From UBA1181 sp963631545 (GTDB lineage: Bacteria; Bacteroidota; Bacteroidia; Bacteroidales; Paludibacteraceae), in assembly GCA_963631545.1 (NCBI GenBank), contig CAVGRN010000017.1:1-45759 (forward strand): a DNA stretch of 45,759 nucleotides, written 5' to 3'. This document shows positions 1 to 9,600 of the stretch, piece by piece. Each line of letters begins with the position of its first letter. Positions within the stretch are counted from its first letter, which is position 1. The notes under the pieces are model-generated. The model was not told the origin of the DNA and did no database searches. It saw only the letters and a program-made list of their open reading frames with translations. The translations under genes were made by a program, and so were the position numbers.

Positions 1-142
1 TTGCCAGATCCAGCCCATTCTGCGCCCTCAGAATATGCGCCACGAGATCCATCGCTTTCAGCGGGTCCTCGTATTTATTGCCCTCATACGCAGTGGACTT
101 GCCGTTCTGCTGAGCGCGACTATTAATTTTATCAAATGCCAT
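1..142 (-). CDS. Unknown protein, N-terminal 47 residues only
   Basis: An ATG at 142 opens a frame that runs off the left edge of the window without a stop; 47 codons are visible, beginning MAFDKINSRAQQ. The start lies 2 bases after the stop codon of the dynamin-like GTPase, so the two genes are very probably co-transcribed and translationally coupled. The visible part is hydrophilic, with no signal peptide and no P-loop yet. I do not recognise the family. Bacterial dynamin-like proteins often occur as adjacent pairs or with a dedicated partner, so this could be a second GTPase or a partner protein, but nothing visible decides that. Confidence 0.6.
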   Translation of the reverse strand, partial: MAFDKINSRAQQNGKSTAYEGNKYEDPLKAMDLVAHILRAQNGLDLA

Positions 143-144
143 AT

Positions 145-1836
145 TTATGCGGTTTTAATTTGATTCACCATTCCTTTGAGTTTCTCTACAACACCAGACA
201 AAAGGGAGATCTTTTGATTGCGCTCCTCTTTCGATTTCTGCTCTTCTTGCAAGATAGCATTGATGTTGTCTTGGTATTTCTTGTTTTCGTCGTCGATAAG
301 CGACTTCGCTTGTTGGTCGATTGCAGCACGCTGTTCGGTGATGGCTTTCTCAATGTTACCTCGCAACGAGTTGACCACCTTGCCCACCAATTCGGTAGAG
401 AATTTCACACGAAGTTTAGCCTTCTGCTCCTCCTCGTTAGGTCCGAAGAGTTTGCCAACCAAATCGCTAATCAACCCTGGTAAGATAGTAGTGAACAATG
501 TGGCAAGCGGGCCTAAAACTGTTCCTAATAAACGTGGCAAGAATGAGAGAATGGTAGTCAAACCAACACCCACCACTGGTGCGATAGTCTCTCCTACCAC
601 ATCACCGAAATCGTTCCAAGCATTATTCTCGTCCGTCTCGAAAATGTCTTTCGTTGATTCGGAAAAATCATTCACTGCCGAGCCAATCACCTCCGAATAT
701 TCTCCGATTTCACGTTGCAAAGAGTTTGCCACAACAGGACGGATAGTGGACATCAACTGCGCATTCAAACCTGCCGTATCTTTCGGATTGGCGAAAATAT
801 AATCCACAAAGTTCTCCTCGTTGTCGCGCAATGCGTCTTCCACATCGTTCAGCACATCCTGCACAGAACCAGCGAGCGGTTGAGCCTCGTGCGAACGTTC
901 TTGCAATGCCGCAATAGCCGCCTCGTGTTCCTCTTTCAGTTTGGCTTGCTTCTCCAAACAGTCGCTGTCGCTCGTGCCGAGCAAGGTGATTTGCGACTGA
1001 AGGTCGGTGATATAGCCTGCGATCAAATCGAACACAGATTTGCCGAAACGACGCTCCACCAAAGAATCCGCCTCCAAACCATTCAAGATGTCCATCACAT
1101 TGTCCACCTCCTCGTCTACCGCAGAAGATGTTACCACTTGCACATTTTTACCCGAGTGAGCGCGTGCGATAATCTCGACTGTGCTACGAATCTTCTCCAC
1201 TTCAGAAGACGATTTCTTGTCGCATTTTGAGAGGATGACGGAGATATTCGCCCCATACTTTTTCACCTCGTCGATGAAGTTGATGGTAGAGTTGCGAAGC
1301 GTACCACTCTCTGCCTCGTTCACCAACATGAAATGCGTGCCGTCCTCCACATAGTGAAGAATCGCATTATTGTGAGCCTCAACACCCGAGTCAATTCCCG
1401 GCATATCGACAATCACGATGTGGCGGTCGTTCAGACTTTTGACCACAGGATTGTTGATGAAAACCTTCACCAAATTATTAGGAGTGAGGTTGAGGTTTGA
1501 GATGTCGGACAACGCTTTAGTGGCTTGCAATTGGTTGTCTTTCCAAATTTCAAGTTTCTCGTCGGTTGAATAATAGAGTTCGTAAGCGACAGCCGTTTCG
1601 GGAGTGATGTTAGTTGGCAACAAATCTTCCACACCAAGGAAGGCGTTGATCAGCGAACTTTTACCTGCACTGAAATCGCCCACGAATGGCACTTTCACAA
1701 AAGAGTTTTTCTGCAAAGCGTTGACGAGCGACTGTTTGGCTTGCTCCGCCTTGCGTTTCGACTCCTCATTGAAATACCCATTGGCGATAGCATACGCATC
1801 GTTCACCAATGAAATAAAATGCTCTGATTTCGTCAT
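145..1836 (-). CDS. Dynamin-like GTPase
   Basis: A 563-aa GTPase of the dynamin superfamily. All G motifs are visible: P-loop GDFSAGKS at residues 53-60, switch I threonines in PTNITPET (74-81), DMPG at 144-147, and SKCD at 203-206 in the place of N/TKxD. A helical region rich in charged residues follows. A strongly hydrophobic stretch at about 418-464 could be a membrane-inserting paddle, and the C-terminus is a charged coiled-coil-like segment (about 465-563). This is the usual bacterial dynamin-like layout, as in LeoA-type and BDLP-type proteins, which bind and remodel membranes. There is no signal peptide, so it should act at the cytoplasmic face. The start is an ATG behind an A-rich leader with no Shine-Dalgarno, normal for Bacteroidetes. 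Whether it serves membrane repair, vesicle release or phage defence cannot be told from sequence. Confidence 0.85.
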   Translation of the reverse strand: MTKSEHFISLVNDAYAIANGYFNEESKRKAEQAKQSLVNALQKNSFVKVPFVGDFSAGKSSLINAFLGVEDLLPTNITPETAVAYELYYSTDEKLEIWKDNQLQATKALSDISNLNLTPNNLVKVFINNPVVKSLNDRHIVIVDMPGIDSGVEAHNNAILHYVEDGTHFMLVNEAESGTLRNSTINFIDEVKKYGANISVILSKCDKKSSSEVEKIRSTVEIIARAHSGKNVQVVTSSAVDEEVDNVMDILNGLEADSLVERRFGKSVFDLIAGYITDLQSQITLLGTSDSDCLEKQAKLKEEHEAAIAALQERSHEAQPLAGSVQDVLNDVEDALRDNEENFVDYIFANPKDTAGLNAQLMSTIRPVVANSLQREIGEYSEVIGSAVNDFSESTKDIFETDENNAWNDFGDVVGETIAPVVGVGLTTILSFLPRLLGTVLGPLATLFTTILPGLISDLVGKLFGPNEEEQKAKLRVKFSTELVGKVVNSLRGNIEKAITEQRAAIDQQAKSLIDDENKKYQDNINAILQEEQKSKEERNQKISLLSGVVEKLKGMVNQIKTA

Positions 1837-1964
1837 TTTGTTTATTTTTATTTATTAAATATAATCTTTTCAAATAATAAATTCTGATACCGTCTATAAA
1901 AGAATGGAAAAATGCAATAATGATATTTACCATCGTCTTGTATACTCAAAACGTGACCTATACA

Positions 1965-1972
1965 CAAATATA
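1965..1972 (-). promoter_or_regulatory. Candidate -7 promoter box of the dynamin-like gene
   Basis: On the minus strand this reads TATATTTG, a full match to the Bacteroidetes -7 consensus TAnnTTTG. It would give a 5' untranslated leader of roughly 120 nt. No good TTTG box is found at the -33 position; that place is occupied by the G-run and the edge of the inverted repeat at 1998-2023. Confidence 0.35.
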
Positions 1973-1997
1973 GACAGAATCAACCATTTTACCCCCC

Positions 1998-2023
1998 CAT
2001 TTTATGTTTTACAACATAAAATG
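1998..2023. repeat. Perfect 11-bp inverted repeat, possible operator
   Basis: Arms CATTTTATGTT and AACATAAAATG flank a 4-base spacer TTAC. The repeat begins 25 bp upstream of the candidate -7 box of the dynamin-like gene, where a repressor or activator would bind. No U-tract follows it on either strand, so it does not look like a terminator. Confidence 0.55.
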
Positions 2024-2085
2024 AATAATACTTTGACAATCAAACCATTAAAGGAAGGTGAAAATTCATTTTTTGCCTTTTTATA

Positions 2086-2100
2086 ATTTTACAGTAAAAT
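2086..2100. repeat. Short palindrome ATTTTAC-A-GTAAAAT
   Basis: Two perfect 7-bp arms around one central base. It lies about 125 bp downstream of the stop of the 184-aa gene and upstream of the dynamin-like gene's candidate promoter. It could be a second protein-binding site, or chance in AT-rich DNA. Confidence 0.35.
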
Positions 2101-2224
2101 CATTGTTTAAAGACAGAATTGACACGGACTACAGAACCTACTTACCATTATTATTTATTTTAACAGTTTAATGTGTGAGGTAGGTGAAGCAAGCCCAATA
2201 ACAAGGGGAAGAATCAATATAACA

Positions 2225-2779
2225 TCACTTTTCGGTTTCTGAAGCAGAATTAGTTTCGCATTTATCCTCATTTCCGCGTTTCACACTTCTTCTTTCTAGC
2301 TCCCTCAGATACTCCGAAGAAGAAGCGAGGATGTCCACACTTTCAATTATCACCTCTGGTTTATAGCTTGTTGTTACTGAAAAAAATCCATTCTCCAAAG
2401 TACGCACACCGCCTTTATCAAACAGTGTTTTCAAACCTTCGTCTATCGATTTCGATTTATAGACGTAAACACTTCCTTGGGGAAATGTCTGCGCACCAAA
2501 ACCGCAATAGATTTCGTACTTATGGTTTTTAATCTGTTTCCAGAAGTAAACCGAGTACTCCCCATTGGGTTTTTTAGCATTCAATTTTTGAAAAAGGTCT
2601 GCCAAACATATTTTTTCCACTTCTTCAACAACCAAGTTTTCGTCCGCCAAATGACTCACATAATCCACGAACGCATTTTCCTTCGCTCTTTCCGCACTTT
2701 CAGTGAGAAGAAAGAGATTAGGCTTGTAATCAGAGGGGCGAGCTATTAATCCAGACGTAGTCATTGATTTTATAAACAT
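2225..2779 (-). CDS. Hypothetical 184-aa protein
   Basis: A complete frame with ATG starts at 2779 and, five codons later, at 2764; the second may be the true start because the protein then begins MTTSGLIARP. It has no signal peptide and no membrane segment. The middle is a mix of predicted strands rich in Tyr, Phe and Lys (around residues 75-125), and the last 25 residues are charged and probably disordered. I do not recognise a family or catalytic motif. It stands alone between two gene-free regions, although it is on the same strand as the dynamin-like gene 388 bp downstream. Translated composition looks like real coding sequence. Confidence 0.6.
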   Translation of the reverse strand: MFIKSMTTSGLIARPSDYKPNLFLLTESAERAKENAFVDYVSHLADENLVVEEVEKICLADLFQKLNAKKPNGEYSVYFWKQIKNHKYEIYCGFGAQTFPQGSVYVYKSKSIDEGLKTLFDKGGVRTLENGFFSVTTSYKPEVIIESVDILASSSEYLRELERRSVKRGNEDKCETNSASETEK

Positions 2780-2906
2780 AAAAGCTTACGATTTTTCATT
2801 GAACAATTAGTTAACACTCTCAGTCCTTTCTTTCGAACACAGAACAAAGAAAAACATTTATTCGCAGAATCTACTATGGAGACAGCATTATTACACATAA
2901 AAAAAA

Positions 2907-2988
2907 CAATTAGTTTGCGGGTTGTGTGATGATACAAAAAGGAGACGAAGAAACACATACTAATAAAAAAATTCAAGTTTTATTTCAC
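2907..2988. repeat. Dispersed 80-bp repeat, copy A
   Basis: Matches copy B at 3466-3546 over its whole length in the same orientation with only scattered differences. Both begin CAATTAGTTTGC and share ACACATACTAATAAAAAAA before ending in GTTTTATTTC. This copy has no terminator hairpin or gene beside it, unlike copy B. Confidence 0.8.
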
Positions 2989-3235
2989 CTGAATCCCCCA
3001 CATTTGTGCGCCATCTAATGACACACATTGAAAATCAATGAGCTAAGTATAGAAAATAAGCGATGCGGAAGAAAATATAATATTCAATCATCCTCCGTCA
3101 AGTTTAGCCGAGCCACCCACACAACGGAGGGCGGCATGCACAATGAGCAAAATGTTAGAACTTACGTTGAGATAAAAGTACGAATTTGAATCTGTATTCG
3201 GGACAAGAAAACCGTGATACTATTGCGTTTCAAAT

Positions 3236-3323
3236 GAATCGTCGATTCGTTTCGTTTGAATCGTCGATTCGTTTTGATTGAGTCGCCGATTCGTTTTGAT
3301 TGAGTCGCCGATTCGATTCGTTT
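3236..3323. repeat. 22-bp tandem repeat with internal palindrome, four units
   Basis: Units start at 3236, 3258, 3280 and 3302. The first two carry GAATCGTCGATTC, a perfect 13-base palindrome with one central base; the last two carry the variant GAGTCGCCGATTC. A spacer of the form GTTTTGATT or GTTTCGTTT follows each. The array lies between the two 80-bp copies. It could bind a protein, form RNA hairpins, or be an unstable satellite. Confidence 0.8.
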
Positions 3324-3465
3324 TGAATCTATTACTGTCCGCTAAAACAATATGGTGTAGTACATGAACACAATCCGGACCATTGTCGCCAATCCGGAGC
3401 AACTCCACGAATGTGGGTGACGTCTTTGCAGGAGCGTCAGAATTTTGGGCGTATAGGTCAAATGG

Positions 3466-3546
3466 CAATTAGTTTGCAGGTTGCGTGATGATACAAAAAA
3501 GGATACGGAGAGACACATACTAATAAAAAAATGGAGTTTTATTTCC
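3466..3546. repeat. Dispersed 80-bp repeat, copy B
   Basis: Second copy of the block at 2907-2988. On the minus strand it begins directly after the terminator of the 2292-aa gene, so it represents the 3' flank of that gene. Confidence 0.8.
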
Positions 3547-3549
3547 CAC

Positions 3550-3578
3550 AAAAAAGGAGCGAGTTCCCCACTCGCTCC
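3550..3578 (-). terminator. Rho-independent terminator of the 2292-aa gene
   Basis: A perfect 9-bp stem (GGAGCGAGT with ACTCGCTCC) around a 5-base loop. On the minus strand it is followed by TTTTTT (3555-3550). It lies 24 bp after the stop codon. The plus-strand side also ends in CTTCCCTTTTTT, so it may work in both directions. Confidence 0.85.
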
Positions 3579-3602
3579 TTCCCTTTTTTCCTCAACTTTC
3601 AA

Positions 3603-6600
3603 CTATCGCCTCATCAGCGTGAAGTGGCCGTTGTATTTCTTTTCAATCTCTTCTATCTCAACCACATACCAATAGTCGGTGGATGGCATTGCAGTACCCT
3701 TGTAGGTTCCGTCCCAGCCCTCCGACTTATCGCCGAGATATTCAGCGAGGAGTTTTCCGAAGCGGTCGTAAATCTTCACAATGGCGTTCGGATAAACCTC
3801 CGCAAGCGGGGTGATGATCCAAGTATCGTTCACTCCATCACCATTTGGAGAGAAGAACTCCGGAATAGAAATGGATGGCGGCATCAACTCAAAGTTGAAC
3901 GACGAGGTACAACCATTGGCATCCTTCACCGTGATTTTATGTGCGGCAAAAGTGAGGTTCTTAAAGAGAATGTCGCTCGTTTGGAACGAGGTATTATCGT
4001 CAATCCAATACATAAACGTTCCAGAGCCTGCACCTGGTTTGGTCTGCACCTCGCGGTCGCGGATACCCACAGAGTCCATTGCCACAATCACTGGGATAGA
4101 TGCCACCTCTGCCACATACTGTGCCGTCGCGGTACATACGCCACGGGTCATTGCCACATCGTAGGTGGTGGTTACAGATGGATGGTCTGTGATGTCGGCA
4201 GTGTTGCCCACAGCAGTTCCGCCCGTAGTCCAGGCGTAGGTTGAGGCCTCGTAGGTGGCTGCGCTAAACTGCACTGGGTCGCCCTCGCAGACTGGCGCGT
4301 TGCCGGTTACCGAGCCATTGAGTGGTTCATCCACTTTGACGGTTACCTGATACTGCTTGTAACTGTCGCACGTCGCATTGTAGGCTTTCAAGCCGTAGGT
4401 GTAAACAGACTGGTGTCCGTTGCCGCTCACAAAGTTCGGCTTCACGCTGACGGTTTCACCCTCCAAAGCACTTTGTATGGTCGCATCAGAGTTCCAAGTG
4501 ATAGTAGTTCCATCTGGCGAAACATTCGTGATTGACAGATCCACCGTCTCGCCGGCACAAATGGTAGGCGTTTCTGGTAATGTTACACTGATAGACGGAA
4601 TCACCGTAGCAGTTTCCGTCGAATGTTCGTTTTGCGAACCATAGACGAACGACACTTCAAAGGTTACATCCTTCTCTGCCACAACATCTAACAGCAACTT
4701 CGTGCCTTGCTTCTTCACGCTTGAAGATACATCTGTCGTTTGACCGTTCATTGAGCGGGTTACACTCAGCGTGTGGCTCACACCCGACTGGCGGAATGCG
4801 CCCGTACCCGTGGTATCGATCTCCAACTGATAGTCGTTGCCCTCGCAAAGGACATCTGGGAACGAAGTGGAGAGTTGCAGTTTTGCATCCACCCAAATGG
4901 TCATTTCGGTTGATGCCGGACAGTAATCTGGGTCGCTCAACTGAATCTTGTACTTGTGGTCTTTCTGCACATCCTCAACGCTGTATGAACTGGTGCTGTT
5001 GACGGAGGCTGTACCGCCGTTGTCGAACCACTCGATGGTCTGCACGTTGCCACTCGCAGGCGTATTGATGACGAGATTCAACGTAGTGCTTTCGCCCTTA
5101 GGCACAACCACCGGCGTTGTGTTCTCGGTGAGGGCGATGTAAGGTTTCACCTTCAATGTTCCGATATCCGTGGAAGCGACGCAACCCTGGCGGTTGACCG
5201 ATGCGGCATACAAACCATTGTCTGACACCGCTGCGGAGGCTACATTGTAGATTTCGCCCGATTGTCCGGTAAGCAATGCGCCATCTCTCGTCCACGTTAC
5301 ATTGTATGGAATTTGATTGACGGGTTTAATCGTCAAAGCCGCATTGAATTTCTCCTTCTCGCAAATTTCCAATTCAGAAGAAGTGTTGGTAACCTCAACA
5401 CTCGCATTCTTCATAGCGAATGACACTTTCGTAGGACAGCCATTGGTGAACGCCAATGTGTACGTTCCCTCTTCACTAACGGTGAATGGTGCAGAAGAAG
5501 AGGTCTTATTCGAAGGAGTAGTCAACACATAGTCGCCGTCGCCCTCATAATTTGGCGTTACGGTTACGTTACCGCCGCAATAATAGTAGACATCCGTGGT
5601 CAAGCTGTTGGTGTAGACTTTAGACGGAGTGTCTTCGTTAGTTGGGTCTGCCAAAGTAAGTGTTCCGACAACCGGACCATTGCCAAGAGTTACGGTCAAG
5701 TCTTTCGTTTTCGTACACGTTCCAGCAGTAACAGTCAGTTTATAGTTGTAGACATCGCCATAGCCGCCTGTAAACACTTTTGTTTCAAATGTCGCTGTGT
5801 TACCTTTGTCGCCGTCGCCGCTCCAAGCGTAGGTAACGGTCGCCACGTTCGTTTTAGCCTCAACGGTGAAGGTTGCGCTCTTGTCTGGGCAAGTCTCCAC
5901 GTTCTCGGCTGTGATGCCCAACGTATCAATAACCACTTTGATTGGTTTAATTTCTGACTGGCAAACCGCCGCAGAAGTTACTTTCGCATCATACGAACTC
6001 TGGACGTAGTATGTGCCAGACTCCGTTACCGAGGTTGCCGCCAATGGCGTTGAACCCGCAGCGTCGCCGAAGAAGTTTTTCGTGTAGGTCATACCAGTCA
6101 CCTCGTTGGTTACGGTGGTGGTTGGGTCCAACTTAACCGCCTGTGAGCATACCGCCTCGGGATCTGTAACTGCGAGAACAGGATTTGGATAAACAATCAC
6201 CTTGATTTCCTCGGCAGGGCTGACAGCCTGCGTTTCGTCATCTCGTTGAGCCACCCAATAGGAGGTGGTGGTTACGGCGTTCGATGTTACCGAAGCCGTT
6301 CCCGAAAGTGGATAGGTGTCGCCCTCACTCTCGGCTGCAGTGGTGGTGCTGGCTGGTTTTGTAGTGCCATACCAAAGCAGCGTGTATTGGGCAGCCGTTT
6401 TCGTGCCTTGCGGTTGTTTCTCGGCAGACAGGGCTGCCAAAGTTTCGCCTTCGCAGTAAAGCACATCCTTTACTTTTGGTGGAAGCGCATCGCTAATCTT
6501 GACAGTAATAGTCGATTCCTCACTTTGGCAACCAGTAGTTTTGTCCACTCTGTAAACCGTGTAGGTGAGTGTCGCCGTCTGACCTTGCAAGGTGTTGACA

Positions 6601-9600
6601 TCATAGGTTGGGGTTGGCACTGTGGTAGAGAACGAAGTTTCTCCCTCTAACTTATAATAATAGGTATAGCCTGCCTCTTCCGTCCAACCTTTCTCGGTAA
6701 TGGCTGGGAATTTATTGCCAGTAGCCTCGGCGGCGAGATACGAATAATCTTCGTCGGCAGCCGCATCGGTGAAATTCACGGTAATGGTAACCGCAGATGA
6801 TTCGCTCTCGCACTGCTGTGTGGTACCAGGGATGGTGTAATACTGCGTCGCCGTGTAATCGTAATTTGTGGTTGCAGTAACCTCGGTGTTTGGCGTAAAT
6901 GTTTCGTCGTCCGCTGTTCCATCGTTCCAAACGATTTTGTCAGCGAAGTAGAATTTCGCATTATCCTCATTGAGGGTGGTTGGCAAGGCAGTCGCCGCAT
7001 CGCCCTTGCAATAGGTGGTTGTAACCGTCGAGAGGTCTGGTGCTTTCACACCTACCACAGTTACCTTGATTGGCATACGCGAACTCTCATTGGTGATGCT
7101 ATTGGCATCGCGCTGGGAAACGTAGTAGGTCGTTTCGCCCACCGCAGCGGTAGAAGGTGTTATGGCAGTTGTTGAGCCAGTACCTCCCGTAGCAGCCTCA
7201 TACCACACAAGTTCGTAGGTTTTTGTGGCATCTGCCTGGTTGATGGAGGCGTTTGCCGAGAGGTCCGCAGGCGTCCCATTCAAGCAGTAGGTTGTATCCG
7301 TTACGTTAGGTGCAGGCGCACCGAGGATTTTCACGGTGAGCATAGTCAAGTCGCTCTCGCAGGCAGTTGCTCCGCCGGCAACTTGGTATACCCAATAATA
7401 ATAGGTTTCGTCGTCAGAGTTGGTCAAATCCTTCGCCGTCGGCGTTGGAACAGTGCTTGAAGCACCTGTTCTCGATGTTGGCTCAGCATCCGTAGTGTAC
7501 TGCCCCAACCACATCACCGTCGCTCCTGTTTCAGCACCCGTTACGGCATCAGCCGATTGGGTGGTGATGTTGCTGAATGGCGCATCCACCTTGAGGTACT
7601 GCACGAGTTTCGTGGTCAGCGGCTCGGGGATGGCGTCCACGGTTACGGTGTAGGTATTGACATCGGAAACGCAGCCCGTTGTTGCATCCGTCACCGTGTA
7701 ATAGAACTCCTTTGGCGACTCGGCAGCAGTAACTGCGGCAACATCTGGGTCGGCAGCCGATTTTGTTGTTGCAGCGGCATCGTCATACCAAGTGATGGTC
7801 GCACCAGTAATGGTGGCGGCTGGCGAAGCGGTGAGCGCGCCCTCGCAGAACGCATCAGGGTCGGTGAGCGTTGCCGTTGGTTTTGGCAATGCCTTGACGG
7901 TGATGGTATATTCCACATCGCAAGTCGTCTTGGTTGCTTCGAGGTTATCGTGAATGTAGACGGTATAGTCCACACCCGCCTCCGTAACATCCGCATAGGT
8001 GACGGTGAGTGTTGGCGCGGTGTTGTCGGTCTGCGTCATCACAGCCGAAGCACCAGAAATGGCAGTTCCATCAGCCACTGACGAACCCTTGTACCAAGTT
8101 ACCGTATAATCGTAGTAGTCATTGTTATCTTTGTCGATTCCGTGGATGGCGTTTTCGAGGGAAATTTTCGCCGCCGCATCCTCCTCACAGAGTTCGACGA
8201 TGTTTTTCTTCGCATCGAATTTCCCGCCTATAACGGCAAAAGAATTCGCATCTGGGTCGGTACACTTCGCACAGTTCAAACCTGCGGTAACGTACATTGT
8301 AGAGACAGAGATGTTACGACAAGGCGAGAGGGCGTTCACCTTCAACTCATCAGGATCTTGCAGCGTTGCCTTCTTTCCGACAACCACACGGAAATAGACC
8401 TCCGCCTCTTCGCCATCCTTGATTTTCGCGAAAGCGGGATGGTCGGCTGGATCCTTGATTTTAAACTTTGAATCTGTGAAGATGGTGTTTCCGGCATCAT
8501 CCGACATGGTAATCCAGTTCACTTTATCGGCGTCGGTAGTCTTAGGGTTGTCGTATGTGTATTGAAACATGTAACACATAGACTCACCGTAGAATTTCGT
8601 TGCGGCAGACGAGGTTACGCCCTCGAGGGTCAGCAAATCGTCGGTACAGAGGTCGAGCAGGTCTTGCGCCTTACCCGTCAACTCATAGTCCATGTTGATG
8701 TCAGGCGGCGAGCAGACGCGGAAAGTGATGTCATCGAGGGCAAAATCGCCTCGTTCATCTCCATCATAGCCCTCTTCTTTACTCACGATACGCATAGTAG
8801 CGCACCCCTCCGTTCCATCAGGCAACTCGAATGTATTACCGCACCATTTCCACTGCGGTTCTGTCAACTTTATGTCTCCACTTGAATACAATTCCTTACC
8901 ATCTGAACTTATCAATTCTACAGACAAGGTACCTACCGACGGTTTAGAAGTTGCCTTATTAATTGCCCCAATCGCAGCACCAAAAGTAATTTCCTTACCA
9001 GGACAAAGTCCGCAAACCTCCTGTTCGTACAGTGCCTTATTCAACCAACCACTTGATGCTTTAATATCCATTACAAGAAATCCACCATTAGGATTTCCAT
9101 CATAGGACTGCAAAACTTTGGAATATGGATCTGCCGTACCGATGGCATACCCCTCAGAATAGATATCCTTGTTATATTTAAAATTTACAGCCTGACCATT
9201 ATTTTTCAAATCAGAAACGCAGTAGCCGTAGCTTCCATTCAGTTGATCCGTTGCGGTTACAGTCTGCTGCTCTCCATTCAGATCGGTGTAGGTGTATTGG
9301 TTCCCAGCGAACGAGCCGAAATCATCGAAGAAGACATCAACCATCGCCATCGGGTTGCCATCTGCATCTTGGCAACATTCTTTCACCGTCAGCTCATAGA
9401 CATCACTGGTGGCAGGATCGCAACCAGGGATGGTTACCGTTGCCTGGATTTTGTATGTTCCAGCCTTGGGCGCCTCAAAGTTAAACGTGCTGCCCGACCC
9501 AGTAGAACCTGTAACAGACTCAGACCAACTGTAGGTTGTCCCCGCTGGGTAAGTATCCTTCAACTTCACCATGATGGGCATGGCGGGACAAGGGTTTCCG

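Larger units (their letters stand above)
1837..2224. other. AT-rich gene-free region with palindromes
   Basis: This 388-bp stretch separates the dynamin-like gene from the 184-aa gene upstream of it on the same strand. I see no convincing gene. It holds a candidate -7 promoter box for the GTPase gene, a perfect 11-bp inverted repeat, a shorter palindrome and a run of seven C (1992-1998), each described separately. Confidence 0.6.
2780..3602. other. Gene-free, repeat-rich region
   Basis: About 820 bp without a convincing gene, downstream of the 2292-aa gene and upstream of the 184-aa gene. It contains two copies of an 80-bp block (2907-2988 and 3466-3546), a four-unit 22-bp tandem repeat (3236-3323) and the terminator of the giant gene. 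Short frames exist here, but they run through the repeats and show no family features. Confidence 0.6.

Noticed and set aside
1904..2086. 60-codon plus-strand frame in the gap upstream of the dynamin-like gene
   Set aside because: It passes through the inverted repeat and candidate promoter, with no ribosome-binding site or recognisable motif.
2770..2976. 68-codon minus-strand frame upstream of the 184-aa gene
   Set aside because: Its first part is the translated 80-bp repeat; similar peptide text in copy B comes from the DNA duplication, not from a conserved protein.
3236..3323. The 22-bp tandem array as a CRISPR
   Set aside because: Units adjoin without unique spacers of constant length and no cas genes are in the window.
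3220..3468. 82-codon frame on the minus strand in the repeat region
   Set aside because: Its second half is translated tandem repeat and it shows no family motifs; it crosses copy B of the 80-bp repeat region and looks non-coding.
2907..3546. The two 80-bp copies as ends of an insertion sequence
   Set aside because: They are direct, not inverted, and no transposase-like frame or target-site duplication lies between or beside them.
3342..3602. 86-codon minus-strand frame between the giant gene and the repeats
   Set aside because: It runs through the terminator hairpin and copy B of the repeat, and starts at the stop codon of the giant gene.
3531..4244. Long open frames opposite the giant genes on the plus strand
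   Set aside because: They are antisense shadows: the minus-strand frames carry signal peptides, modules and the T9SS domain, while these are rich in Arg, His and Cys with no motifs.
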